DNA from: Beverwykella pulmonaria
Taxonomy: Eukaryota > Ascomycota > Dothideomycetes > Pleosporales > Melanommataceae
Assembly (NCBI GenBank): GCA_001599595.1
Contig: BCHH01000001.1
Location: 3,383,719-3,447,718, forward strand
Direction of reading: 5' to 3'
Length of the DNA: 64,000 nt
The notes under the pieces were generated by a model. That model was not told where the DNA came from, did no database searches, and worked only from the letters and a program-made list of their open reading frames with translations. Shown piece by piece: positions 34,069-44,366 of this stretch; position 1 is the stretch's first letter, and each line of letters opens with the position of its first letter. Made by a program: the position numbers and the translations under genes.

Positions 34069-35572
34069 AATGAATGACGATGAGGACTATGGACTCTCCT
34101 TAATGTTTGAAATGATAATGTAGCCATGACGTGGATCTGCGAAGTAATACCAGGATTTAATAGCGGATGCCAAAGCGCAGCGTAATTCTAATCAGAATCT
34201 CGAATCCGTCCATCTTGACTGTTGTAAGCGAGGATGCCTTAAAACATGCAGGATATACGAGTACGAGATCGTTTGCTAGGCGATCGCAGACAAGGCCGCA
34301 TTTTGGGAAGAAGTGTCTTGTAAGATATGCAATGCATATCATAAGTGATTTACAGTGCTTCTACGGTTGCCCGAGGGCTTAGCAGTACACAAGGATTTCC
34401 AACTAGGAAATTCCAGTGCCGATCTATAGAGGATTACAGGGGTGTATGGGATACAGGATGCAGGTTGTCGCACTGAAATCTGGTACAGCCCCACTGCGTT
34501 CCGACACCCGGGGGTTTGGTGTGAGTCTAGGTCGACCTCATATTCGCAGTCTTGTAACTCATTGGAGAGCTCGACGTTCTTAAGATATTATCAGGAATGT
34601 TTGGATGTGATAGCGATTGTGATTAAGGCTTAGTATCGACCAAATCTCCTTCACCAGTGTCGTGAACATGAAGGCTATAGGCCTCGGGAACGCTACATGG
34701 AGATTTGTACCCAATAATAACTCTTTAAATTTTAGTTCAGCGTTATATACAGCAATAGCTAGAGCAGCTTGATAGGGTGTCATAGACAGCAGAAGTCCCT
34801 AGTAGATTGGTCTAGTGTAGTAGATGAGAAGTTTTCGGGCCGCAGATGGGCCGCATTGTGCGTGTCTACATTCGGAGCTGGTGAGCGAATACGGGCTTGG
34901 AAGATACCCGGCGCCGTGATCGACAAAAACCTTCGGGCCGCAGGCGGACCGCATCGTGGATATCCACTTTTGGTGAAGAGGAGCGAATACGAGAGGCGAG
35001 GCGTTGCGATCGGCAAGAGGCGTAGATTGAATCAGGTGCTTGCAGCAGAGTTGAGACCTCGTATATAGTGGGCTTGCTGTTGGAAATTGTTCGCGATAGG
35101 TCGTGGAGAAATTGCAGATGTTGTCTTTGTTGAATTTCTACCGGCCATTACCTATTAGCATGGGTATATTTTTTTCCGCAAAATCTTTTCGTTGTGTAGC
35201 CGTCACGTTTCCGATGTTGTTGCAGACCCTTGCCTGTATGTCCAAGATCGTGCTTAGAAGCGATACGGTGCTATTGATGGCTATTCATGACAGTTGTCAC
35301 CCTCTCGAAATCCGCTTGATCTACTCTTTACGCTAGGTGTACCTGTCTATCGCCTTTGCAATACTCATCCACCAGGCTTATTTTTACAGCAACTGATGCA
35401 TTTTTTCTGTTTAATACATAATACCAACAAAGGCCAATAAAAGACTGAAGTGAAATAACAATGGTATTGGCGCTGGGGTGTCAATCGCCCGAATGCCTGC
35501 AGCTACTATGTGGGTAACGGTACCGAAACGGTATCTGCCGATGAATATCCGAAGCAAATTTGCCAAAGTGTA
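34069..35572. other. Intergenic, start of repeat-rich zone
   Basis: No gene is supported. It contains an imperfect tandem duplication (34833-35020). The rest is AT-rich with short frames only. Confidence 0.5.
34833..35020 (+). repeat. Imperfect tandem duplication, about 95-bp unit
   Basis: TTTCGGGCCGCAGATGGGCC and CTTCGGGCCGCAGGCGGACC begin two adjacent units. Both continue through a CGCAT(C/T)GTG block and a GAGCGAATACG block to a G(T/C)GATCG(A/G)CAA block. The units differ by substitutions and small gaps. Confidence 0.7.
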
Positions 35573-35775
35573 TATATATCGGAGTGCGCGGTCACGTTAT
35601 ATGGACGAGATAAATCAGGGACTGAGTTGATTTAGAAGCTATGGAAATCGACGAGCATATATATCCAGCCATGACTAATCGAGACATGTGACTAAGCGTA
35701 GAGTACACGTGATATGCAAGATCATATGGTGCACGTGATATACACGTGATATGCCGTGATAATATAGTGCACACT
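35573..35775 (-). repeat. Copia-type LTR family L1, inverted solo copy
   Basis: The reverse complement matches 11458-11650 throughout: CACGTG boxes, the CATATGATCTTG block, the TAGTCATGGCTGGATATATAT box and CTCAGTCCCTGATTTATCTC. No internal Copia sequence is adjacent, so it looks like a solo LTR or fragment. Confidence 0.75.
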
Positions 35776-36015
35776 CTCTATAAAGATACATCCAGATATT
35801 CACGGGCTGTCTTATTTCGATAGAATGTGACATTCACCCTTAAATTGACTGTTGTATCTGGAATATTTGGTACCTTAGACGAGAAACATCTGTCTTTCTC
35901 ATAGCCATATAGGTGGGCACCCTGAACGCCATTAAGAATATTTTTCACAAGTCTCCGCCATGGTGCACGAGTCTCAATTTAAATCTCCTCAGCTGCGCTT
36001 TATACTTGAAAATTC

Positions 36016-36682
36016 GGGTCCTACTCGCTTCTCTGCTAATGCTAAATGTTGCAGTTTTATCACGTGCATTACTATATCACGTGCCATTGTACTAGCTATA
36101 TATAGGGGTCAATTCACCTCATTTTATTTCCAACACTAAATATTGCCGCTCTAGTACAACAGAAACCCACTCTCTTCCAAGGCACGATTCGTGAGAACGT
36201 TGCCCACGGCATATCCGACTCTGCAGTCGACAGGAAATCCAATTCAAACGGTAGTGGATCTGCTTCTGAGAAAAAATCGAGTCGGCCCTTCACGCAACTA
36301 ACGCAAAGGAATTTGTGTCTTCCCTCCCTAAAGGTCTTTCCACCATATTGGCTCTAGCGGCACACAGCTCTCCGGTGGCCAGCGACAGCGCATCGCCATC
36401 GCACGGGCTCTAATCCGCCATCCAGAAATTCTACTTCTTGATGAGGCAACGAGTGCGCTTGACACAGAGAGCGAGGGAATGGTGCAGGGCGCATTGGCCA
36501 GTGCTGCGATGGATGGCGATAGGATTGCCTTTGCGGTCGCATGCCGCTTGAGCACTATTAGGGAGGCTAATATAATCTGTGTATTCTATAAAGACAGAAT
36601 CCAGGAGATAGGGACGGATAAGGATTTGATTGCACAAGGGGGTATGTATTGTAAGATGTGCACGGTCCAGTCTTTAGAGTAG
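36016..36682 (+). pseudogene. ABC transporter (MDR/ABCB type) C-terminal nucleotide-binding domain remnant
   Basis: In successive frames the stretch gives VQQKPTLFQGTIRENVAHG (Q-loop region), [38 protein letters not shown] (signature), [12 protein letters not shown] (Walker B) and [16 protein letters not shown], then a terminal KMCTVQSLE and stop. At least two frame changes occur before the signature. The switch-loop His of AHRLSTI is Cys. Walker A and the membrane domain are missing. A solo LTR (36047-36135) interrupts it before the Q-loop. The family exports drugs or peptides in plasma or vacuolar membranes, but this copy cannot function. Confidence 0.85.
36047..36135 (+). mobile_element. 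Solo LTR family L2, with CTAAA target duplication
   Basis: It begins TGTTGCAG and ends CCAACA, with two TATCACGTG boxes and TATATATAGGGGTC. It is flanked by CTAAA at 36042-36046 and 36136-36140. It is 89 bases long. The related copy at 42743-42866 is 124 bases and has an additional 35-base segment before the CCACCTCATTTTA block. Confidence 0.9.
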
Positions 36683-37227
36683 ACGAATAGAACCTTTTGT
36701 GCAAACCTAGGTGTGTTTCTGGAACCCATTTTTCCTGGATAATACATTTGTAACCCTAGGACACAATCCTATCGCGTGGATATGCCACTGACTAACCAGT
36801 CCGTCATATATATCAGCTGTACATATCTCACACACAAGACACATCCTGAGACACTTTCTCCCACATCTTGCTTACACCTACCAACTAGAATAAGACTAAG
36901 CAACTAGAAGGTAACACTAGCAAGCTGGGCTTTAGCTCTCTGTAGCAAGTAATTTTTGAGCTTAACGTACTAAATAAGAAGCTGTAAGGGTTTTTTGATG
37001 CGGGACAATGATCATATCGCGACTGCGTTGTTCTAGGACAGATAAAGTCAAAGCAGCTTATGAGCCGTCTGACTATGATCAACTAGCTACATCAGGACAA
37101 GCCGAAACCGTTACAGAAGCGCCGTGAGAGGAAATAACAATTAATCTATCACTTAAATAGCTTCTTAAAGGGGACTGTTCATTAAAACTTTAAGAAGCTT
37201 AACTCATACTAGAATCTGAGCTATCTT
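36683..37227. other. Intergenic with repeat C copy
   Basis: No gene is supported. Repeat C copy 1 occupies 36990-37114. Confidence 0.5.
36990..37114 (+). repeat. Dispersed repeat C, copy 1
   Basis: It matches the reverse complement of 45076-45200: GACAATGATCAT, ACTGCGTTGTTCTAGGA, GATAAAGTCAAAGCAGCTTAT and GCCGAAACCGTTACA. One frame encodes DKVKAAYEPSDYDQLATSGQ, mirrored as DKVKAAYKPFDLDQLATSGR in the other copy. The sense strand is therefore a coding fragment of an unidentified element. Confidence 0.8.
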
Positions 37228-37985
37228 TCAGGTTCGTCCCCGAAATCCAAGAGAAGCAAATGCGGCGAGCTGCAGTTTCGTAATGACCTGTTTATCCTTC
37301 GGATTCTCCTTGTACTTCAGAAGGTCCTCAAACAAACTCCCCACAGTCTGTAGCACCTATATCTAACCGACATTTCACTGGTCGTAAGATGGTATAGCAG
37401 CTCGATTGCGTGATCCACAGCTCTCACCTTGGTGGACACCCGCATTCTAGGCAGTGTGTGAAGCACGAAGAGGGCGTTGTAGAAAACGGCGTGTGGTATT
37501 AGCTCTACAACTCTCACACCAATGTTAAGTCTCCTTTGGAAATGTAACCCGCCATTATTTTACACTCGGTCACACTCATCGTCTTAGAAATTGTGACATG
37601 GTAGTGCTATTTCCTGCTCTTCTTGTGCAATCTGTAACTAACCACTTTCGAGGAATTGATTGGGCTTCTGCTACCAATGCTGATCACCGTGTTTACGCTT
37701 GTATCTTTCTTAACCGATTCCTTCGCTCCGTCTAACTGCACAACCAGTTTGTGTTCCCAGTCTTCGAAAGGTGCTTGCTTGGCGAGGGGCGAGAGCGTCG
37801 CCGGTTATAACGAAGACTTTGCTTTGGAGTGTAGGGAGAACGTCGATGAGGTTTATGGCGACGGTTTCGAAGCCTTTCGGAGTCATAGTAGAGTTTCCAG
37901 AATTGTGTTAGACCCACAGGCCGTTCAACGGGTGGTTCATTTCTTCGGTCATTTTGCGCGCAGAATGGAGACAGATTGGAGAAGT
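37228..37985 (-). pseudogene. Decayed gene of unrecognised family
   Basis: Several minus-strand frames join into protein-like sequence: KGFETVAINLIDVLPTLQSK, VFVITGDALAPRQA, FEDWEHKLVVQLDGAKESVK, INSSKVVSYR, then VVELIPHAVFYNALFVLHTL, VRAVDHAIELLYHL, VLQTVGSLFEDLLKYKENPK and LAAFASLGFRG ending TGA (37228-37230). Frameshifts occur near 37775 and 37365 and stops near 37940 and 37600. The segment ELIPHAVFYNALFVLHTLPR is reminiscent of fungal transcription-factor regulatory domains, but I cannot name the family. No product is expected. Confidence 0.4.
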
Positions 37986-38363
37986 ATATGCAGGCAAAGG
38001 CTGCATACCCCATTCCCAAGTCACTAGGTTCTGAAACTGGGTCGCAGGAATCAAGGCAACTCTTCGGGCTATTTATCTCTTCCCTTCATAGAAACCTGCT
38101 ACACAATGAAAGCTTTACCAGGAATCAACGTTTTCCCGCAAAAAAGATGCATTCATCGTTCATCTGCGATGTATTCGCGGGGTGTCGAGCCGTGTACGCT
38201 AACAATGCTTTAATAACACCGAAAACGGTTAAACCGTGGTTAGGCAGCAGAATCCCACCCTTGGCTCACCACAGCCACTACCTCATTTATTATTTTCTCT
38301 TCTTCAAACATGATAGATAATTCCATTTTCGCACCACTGTAAACGCCTCATAAATTTTTGAGA

Positions 38364-39233
38364 ATGCCTACCCTTCTTACAATTCCACGCGAACTGCGGG
38401 ACGAAATTATCGATATCGTCCTCGCGTCATGCCACACCGCGCCGCAGCACCCAGACACGGAAGCACGGGAGAGAGCCAGCTTCCTTGATTGTGATTTCCT
38501 CGATGAATTCAAGGCGGGGCGTGTCAAGTACTTATGTGACCTTTCTGCATATGCACCAAATGGCCTCAATATCCTTCTGACCAATCGACAATTACATTGC
38601 GAGTTGAGCGAGCGCCTCCGAAGCAAGCAGTGCAACCAGTACAAGATCGACATCATGGTTGTTGCAGAGACTGAATTATGGCCAACATGGACTTATATTC
38701 CTCCGAAAAGTACTCCAGTCAATGCTGTCGAAGCAACCTTCCGTATCATGGGTCCCTGTAAAGAAGGCGCCAGATCGGGGTTTGAGAGAGGCTGTGGCGG
38801 ACCACCGGTCATAGCCTGGGCTTTCAACAGCATTCTGGAGCGCTTCTTGACCGTCGGTGCAGCTGGTCCGATTTCCCGCGAACACGAGGACAAAGGGATC
38901 ACGATCAAGACGATCAAGATGAACTTCCTCACGCCAAGTTGTGTGGACGGTGTTGTAATGATTCCAAAAAGGCTCCCACACTCCAACAGGTTGTGGAACT
39001 GGAACCGTCGCAGAGGTAGAATCCAAGAACTTCCTGATACGAGCTTGGAGTACGTATTGAGTCCGGAGCTCCTAGCAGATTTCGTCTACGACGGTCTCAG
39101 AACCATGATCTATAGTTACCCGAATTCATACGGTAAACTACTACATGCGCGGGTTGGAGAGATACGTATAAGCATTGACGGAAAACCGTATAACGGTATA
39201 GATATACCTACTCGTGAAAGACTCGAAGGATAA
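38364..39233 (+). CDS. F-box-like fungal protein
   Basis: A single-exon frame of 289 residues from ATG 38364. An upstream in-frame TTG is ignored. The N-terminus LLTIPRELRDEIIDIVLAS is the F-box-like 'LP.ELR..I...' helix of a very large family of fungal proteins. It is followed at about 65-85 by LNILLTNRQLHCELSERL, the usual second helix. The rest (HEDKGITIKTIKMNFLTPSC, LADFVYDGLRTMIYSY, HARVGEIRISIDGKPY) is a predicted beta-rich domain of unknown role. Some relatives are substrate adaptors for SCF ubiquitin ligases. Many have no tested function. It is the only intact-looking gene between 34.1 and 45.2 kb. Confidence 0.75.
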   Translation: MPTLLTIPRELRDEIIDIVLASCHTAPQHPDTEARERASFLDCDFLDEFKAGRVKYLCDLSAYAPNGLNILLTNRQLHCELSERLRSKQCNQYKIDIMVVAETELWPTWTYIPPKSTPVNAVEATFRIMGPCKEGARSGFERGCGGPPVIAWAFNSILERFLTVGAAGPISREHEDKGITIKTIKMNFLTPSCVDGVVMIPKRLPHSNRLWNWNRRRGRIQELPDTSLEYVLSPELLADFVYDGLRTMIYSYPNSYGKLLHARVGEIRISIDGKPYNGIDIPTRERLEG

Positions 39234-40027
39234 CTAGTGGGAGTGAAATTTAAGTTAGAGAGTAAGCTCCGACTTCGGATACTTAACATGCGGACAGCTA
39301 TTTTCGGGTACATGGTATATAGCATTTTGTCGGAAACAAAGAAACGTTTTCTGGACTTAGAGTGTATACACAATAACGTTGCCCTGGTTATTTTCACCGT
39401 GTGCGCTTTCTCTATGTTCATGCTTATTGTTTAACTGTTCCATTGTTCGACATACATTGCCATCTCACACATATTAGGACTTCTGAGCTCTCCTGTCCGC
39501 AGATCCTGCTCCCTAATCGAATTTGTATGCATAGTTTTCCAACACAGCGTCTGCATAACAGAAAGGTGGCTTTTTTCATTGCTAATTCTATCGGCATAGC
39601 GTCTCGAAATGGCATCAAAGGTAAGAGATTTCCAGGTGAGTCTGAACTGGCCGAGAGCGTGTCAAAGTTGACGTCTCAGTTGGCGGGTCCAATTAACCTT
39701 CCCATAAACACGCTGGGCCTCCACTACCACTAGTCTCCAGCCAGATCGGAGATTCCACCTCTTTGAATTGCCGTTGCCTACGTTTAGTGAAGATAATTTA
39801 CTTGCTCGCTTTGATCCCGAGCCTCTCACGGAAAATAACGTTCCCATTCAAAATGACGCAGAATCCGCCGACACCAGCAATGCGTTATTCGCGCGGTCGC
39901 CTCATCGTTTTGCATCGCCATCGCCATCCGCACCCCCAGAGAGAAACTACTTTTTAATGGCTTTCTCGAAGCCTCCAACATCAATGATGTTGTAGCCTCT
40001 CAGATGCTTCATTACTCCTTGTTACCG
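39234..40027. other. Intergenic with a decayed coding stretch
   Basis: At 39768-39970 one frame reads LLARFDPEPLTENNVPIQND and SPHRFASPSPSAPPERNYF before stopping. It may be the upstream part of the repeat protein that follows, but it is not shared with the second repeat copy. Confidence 0.35.
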
Positions 40028-40640
40028 CCAGCCTTCCCTCCAACCAGTAAGGACGATACTCCTGCTGATGAGCTGACTGAGAGCACCCAGGCCGCAATTA
40101 ACTACACCCGCACCCAGCCTGGAGTTCTCAAGTCAGTCCACCATACTGACTCTATTTTATGTGCCCATTGGTCACCCAGCACACGCCTCCTCCACCCTAT
40201 AAGCGACGAGCCGCCCCACAACGACATCACTCAATTTGTATCCGGAAACCGACGCGAAGAATGCTACAAGCTTGGCACATCCGCAAACGTCTGCCGTGAC
40301 GGAATTGATTGATGATGATGGGCTGGGAAGAATAAACCTCAGGTCATAATTAGTTGGGTCTGGGCCGAAGAAGCAGATATCGGAAAAGCAAAGATTAACT
40401 TACGCAGCATCGAGACTAGAAAGAAGAACTTAAAGAAGCAACGAAAGATGTACAGCTGTGATCCAAGGATCAAGAAACAGGTTGTTGGTGATAATAAGTT
40501 GGTTGAGGGGTTGAGGAGGCAGAAGAATCGTAAGAGGATGCATGATACTCGTAGCTTTACCCCTCTGCCAGGTGCACTACATGCATGCGAAAGTCGTTGA
40601 ATGGCGGCGATTCTAATGATGGAGGCCCGGCTCCCTCCAA
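40028..40640 (+). repeat. Dispersed repeat D (coding remnant), copy 1
   Basis: It aligns with the reverse complement of 47640-48170. Shared peptides are ELTESTQAAINYTRTQ, VLKSVHHTDSILCAHWSPST and RLL.PISDEPP, then in another frame IDDDGLGRIN, W..AEEADIGKAK and NKLVEGLRRQKNRKR. The basic, Arg/Lys-rich tail resembles the end of transposase-like proteins, but the family is not identified. Stops and frame changes are present in both copies. Confidence 0.75.
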
Positions 40641-40759
40641 TGCCTACTTTTACGTTAGATCTAACAGAGCGGACTTCAAAGGTTGTCGCTGGCAGTAAAG
40701 ACCACTCTAACGAGGCCACGATCATTCTTCTATCTTTCAACACATATACATAACTTTCC

Positions 40760-40945
40760 GTTGGTAGCTAGATACAACCAAATTGCAACAGTCTGCTGCC
40801 AAACCTCATCTACTTTGTGAACGTCACTCGAAACTTTTGATCCTTTCTGCCTCAGGGCATTGCTGCTTCGGATATCGCATGGCTGCGAGTCGCCCTCTAC
40901 CCTCCTGATTTCCATATCATACCTTTACTCCACCACAGTAAGATT
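40760..40945 (+). repeat. Dispersed repeat R1, copy 2
   Basis: GCTAGATACAACCAAATTGC, CTTTGTGAACGTCACTCG, GCATGGCTGCGAGTCGCCC and CCTTTACTCCACCAC are shared with 3197-3366 and 50395-50560. It is closest to copy 3. Confidence 0.8.
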
Positions 40946-40956
40946 CAGAATATCGC

Positions 40957-41660
40957 GTGAAAGCCAGAGAGCCTGAAGAAGGGCCTCAAGGTAAAGAGAG
41001 CAACGAAGAGAATGACAAAGAGAACGGCAGAGACCGTGGAGGAGAAGTTGATGAAGAAGATGACGGACAGTTATTGCACGTACCAAAACCTGCAAAGGAT
41101 TTCTCTGGCGAAAATGTCCATGTACAGCTAGTCACAACTACTGAGCTTCTGGTTACAGTTAGCAGCGGGCGGGCAGTTGAACGCCCGACTAGTTACTATT
41201 AAACGGTGGAAAAAGGTGGTGGGGTTCGCAGCTCGCTTATCAACTATGTTGTCTTATGGCAGTGTTTTTGTTTTCTGTTTTCACAGCATACATTGAATTA
41301 GCATCAGAATATGTTTCCTTCCAACTTTTCAATTGACCTTCCCTTACGAACACTATTCATAGCTATAATTTCAAATAAAGTGTGATCTTTCTTGCATAAA
41401 ATATTCCTATTTTGTCCTTTATTACTACGCATGCCGCCTACTGGTTATAAATATCGGATTTTAGCCGTGCTTCATGTTGAGCGGTTCTCCAAAAGAGTGT
41501 TGTCGTGAGTGACGAAGTAGATTTAGAGAGTGTGATGATTGTTGTATTGATTCTACGGAGGAGCTACCGGAGAAATATCTATGGTCTTACCAAGCACGGC
41601 AGGAGCCTGTCAAGGTAGTGATAACAAATATGGAAGTGAGTCACATGAACAAACATCGAG
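40957..41660 (+). repeat. Dispersed repeat Y, copy 1 (acidic coding remnant)
   Basis: The frame 40966-41202 reads EPEEGPQGKESNEENDKENG, HVPKPAKDFSGENVHVQL and PTSYY. The block at about 41530-41630 (TTGTATTGATTCTACGGAGG, GAGCCTGTCAAGGTAGTGA) matches 48950-49045. Copy 2 at 48322-49045 has the same order and orientation. This is an element fragment, not a host gene. Confidence 0.7.
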
Positions 41661-41970
41661 GTGGCTCATCATGTGACCCACCGGCTGACAAGTGTGACCC
41701 ACCGTATCGTGCCAAAATCGTTGGCTATGACAGTAGATAAATGTGACGTATGCCTCATACATGCATCTTTACTTCATAGTAAGCTAAACGGTTTGGGTTC
41801 TGCTGTTCGGCTCTAGGGAACAACAAAAAATGCGTATCACCTAAAGTCCACAACTGTTTACAGAAAAAAGTAGTGCTGGTGATTAATATGCCGTTCGAGG
41901 CCTTGGCGAGTCCTTTGTGGTTGGGTCTAGTATGCTCAATGTGTGTTTCGGTCCCCTGACCGTCAACACT

Positions 41971-42188
41971 GTAAGAGGCTACAGACCTCAGGAATACTCG
42001 GTTGGTGAACCTCGGAACCTCAGGTTGGGGTGACTAAGCACATTTCACGTATATGGCTAAGGTCCCGAACCTCCGAGATGTAAGAGGCCACAGACCTCGG
42101 GAACAATGGGTTGGGGAACCTCGGAACCTCTGGTCGGGGTGACTAAGCACATTCCATGTATATAGCTGAGGTTCCAAACCTCCGAGAC
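41971..42188 (+). repeat. Tandem duplication, 109-bp unit x2
   Basis: Units begin GTAAGAGGCTACAGACCTCA and GTAAGAGGCCACAGACCTCG, 109 bases apart, and stay collinear through GAACCTCGGAACCTC, GGGTGACTAAGCACATT and AACCTCCGAGA. Confidence 0.9.
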
Positions 42189-42472
42189 TCTGCATCAAAT
42201 TCATAAGTATTCTTCTGGCACTATATTGGCTCCGCGAGCACCTGGCCCCTTACAAACACTGCCTACCAATTCTATCAAGTCCAAAGAGTAGAGTCAATCC
42301 ATCAGATCAGCAAGCCTATAAAAGCTATCACGTTTGGACTTTTTGGAAGACATAGGCCAGTTTCTATTGCTGCCGCTGTTGTCCGTTGCCCTTTGTGTAG
42401 GTCTTTGCCTTTGTAGACTTTAAAACGAATTGCGTGCCTATGTGAACACGTTGGATTCGAAGATATGCGAGT

Positions 42473-42535
42473 GTAACCAAAAAGACGCCTGAATTATATA
42501 TTCTAGAATAGACATATATGTATACTGCTTACAGT
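42473..42535 (+). repeat. Short TGTAA...TTACA repeat S, copy 2
   Basis: It starts TGTAACCAAAAAG and ends ACTGCTTACA, giving 5-base inverted termini. It matches 8390-8452. Confidence 0.65.
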
Positions 42536-42742
42536 GAGCCTACTAGGCGAAGGACCGGAAGGCTCGCGTTTAAAATTCCCAGTGTACGCTGGAGGATCGA
42601 CCAGATGGCAAGATCAATTGATGCGGATGAAAATTCCGCAAGATTCATATATGCAACGAACATAAATCTATAAGCAGAAGTGTCGAGGAAAGAGTATCAA
42701 GATGTGTCTTCTGTGTGATGTATGTACACCTGATATATAGAC

Positions 42743-42866
42743 TGTTACGGTTATATCACGTGCATTACTATATCACGTGCCATTGTATTAGCTATATATA
42801 GGGGTCCTCTCGCCCAACCTTCTCTGACACACAGAGAGCTCAATCCACCTCATTTTAACTCCAACA
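42743..42866 (+). mobile_element. Solo LTR family L2, with TAGAC target duplication
   Basis: 124 bases from TGTTACGG to CCAACA. Direct TAGAC copies flank it at 42738-42742 and 42867-42871. Inside are two TATCACGTG boxes, TATATATAGGGGTC, and an extra CCTCTCGCCCAACC... segment missing from the 36047 copy. Confidence 0.92.
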
Positions 42867-43169
42867 TAGACTAATTAGTGTATTGTTCTATTCATGGTTA
42901 GGCTGCCTCCACAAGAATTCTCGCGACGAGATATCTCAGCCTCATCACATCCTCATGTGAGCTCATCTCATCAAGCCTCTCACTCGACGCTTGATCGACG
43001 ATTTGAATCCTAAGTTAAGTGTTTTCTATCTCTATCAGCACAGCTGAGACTACTTGCAAGCAGTAACTACTTCTTAGAGGGTATCCCCAATACAAGCGTT
43101 CAAAAACCAAACTACCTACTTCCTGTAGGCCGGAGTGATGAATAGATCGGCGGTACATCCACGTGACTG

Positions 43170-44366
43170 TATGGTATCCTGGGCTTACAAACTCGAAGCA
43201 GCGTGATTATGCAAGTTCTGAAATTTGGTGTTAGCATAGGGTATGGAAGTATAGATTAGTTAGACCTACGTTCCTCCTACTCACGATCCCAAATTTCTTC
43301 GGCCAGGACAAATGCAACCCCCATAGGATTAGCATCGGGAGGACAACAACCACGATATCGATTACAGGATTGATGGTTCCAGCGATGATATGCATGAGCA
43401 GGAAATTAGGGTCGCAGGATCCTGCAATGGTTTTGTCCCAGTTGAATTGAACAGGCTTGCAGAGGAGGAAGGTTTCGAGAAGGACTGAGGTGAAATACCT
43501 CATGGATATTGCCATTGTTGCGTAAGATGTCTGGCGAAAGTCTTCGCTCGGAAATATGGTTATATGTTTTGTTCTATACTGGGTTAGGCCGCCAAGCTTC
43601 TCAGCAGAGTTCCTGAGTCGATCCCAGGATGTCTCAGAGCCTCAACCATCAACTATCAGCAACCTCATCAAGCAATCAATTCGGCCCCAGATTGTACAAT
43701 TCTGCGATCCCGCCCACCATCCCATAGTTCTCTGTTTTTGCCCGTTGTAGATAGTTATCGGGCTTTGCGCTCGGCCGAACAGCTGGCTCACGATTGACGC
43801 GCTGAGTGAGATTCAGGATCAGGTATTGACGCTCACGGCAGCTTAAGAACCTGGTCAAGATAGCTGAATCCCCCTTGATGAGGTTTGACGCTCACGGCAG
43901 CTTTAGAACCTCATCAAGATAGCAGTCACGTGAACCCACTTCGAGCCTACGCCCCCAAATATAGCCTTGTTTTTCTCCAAAAAAACCAACCACCACACCT
44001 TGCTCGGGCCGATGAGATTTTATAGATAGAGATGTAAGATTGACAGCTTGGCCGAGGCGTTGGCGGCTGCCCATGTTGGCTGCTCAGAGGCAAAAACGAC
44101 AAATATTCGGCTTCGGCCATTTGATGGCCGGCTCCAGCCCAGAACAAGGCTATAACTGTTATTAAAACGAACTTGATGATTTAATTTGATGACACACCCC
44201 GGCCCATGTAGTGGTCATTGAAGGCTAGCCCATTTCTTTTCATGAGTCGAGAGGAGAGGCGCAGCATAACGGCGATTATTTCCAGAGATCCAAACACGGC
44301 GAGAATGGCCAGTTGCTTCATCCTAGAATCGGAAGCGGACAATGGCGGATATTGGATAGACGACAT
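43170..44366 (-). pseudogene. Broken SAT4/PTH11-type rhodopsin-domain membrane protein
   Basis: Minus strand. The start block at 44366 reads MSSIQYPPLSASDSRMKQLA and LRLSSRLMKRNGLAFNDHYM, the usual first helix and D(F)NDH/DDW turn. After about 640 unrelated bases, coding resumes near 43560: IFPSEDFRQTSYATMAISM, LLCKPVQFNWDKTIAGSCDP, PVIDIVVVVLPMLILWGL and WPKKFGI. These match helices 4-6 of the fungal rhodopsin domain (CrPV...WDktI.G.C; D..vvvLPm). A GTGAGT donor at KKFGI and an acceptor near 43208 lead to TCIITLLRVCK, then the frame breaks. Helices 2-3 and the tail are missing. No functional product is expected. Confidence 0.8.
43826..43923 (+). repeat. Direct repeat, 39-nt core at 59-nt spacing
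   Basis: TTGACGCTCACGGCAGCTT(A/T)AGAACCT...TCAAGATAGC occurs at 43826-43864 and 43885-43923, with three differences. It lies in the unrelated insert that splits the rhodopsin-like pseudogene. Confidence 0.85.

Larger units (their letters stand above)
41661..42742. other. Non-coding repeat-rich stretch
   Basis: It includes a 109-bp tandem duplication (41971-42188) and repeat S copy 2 (42473-42535). No gene is supported. Confidence 0.5.

Noticed and set aside
34580..34783. Ankyrin-like frame (TPYQAALAIAVYNAELKFKE)
   Set aside because: One weak repeat-like helix pair only; no tandem ankyrin units and no start context.
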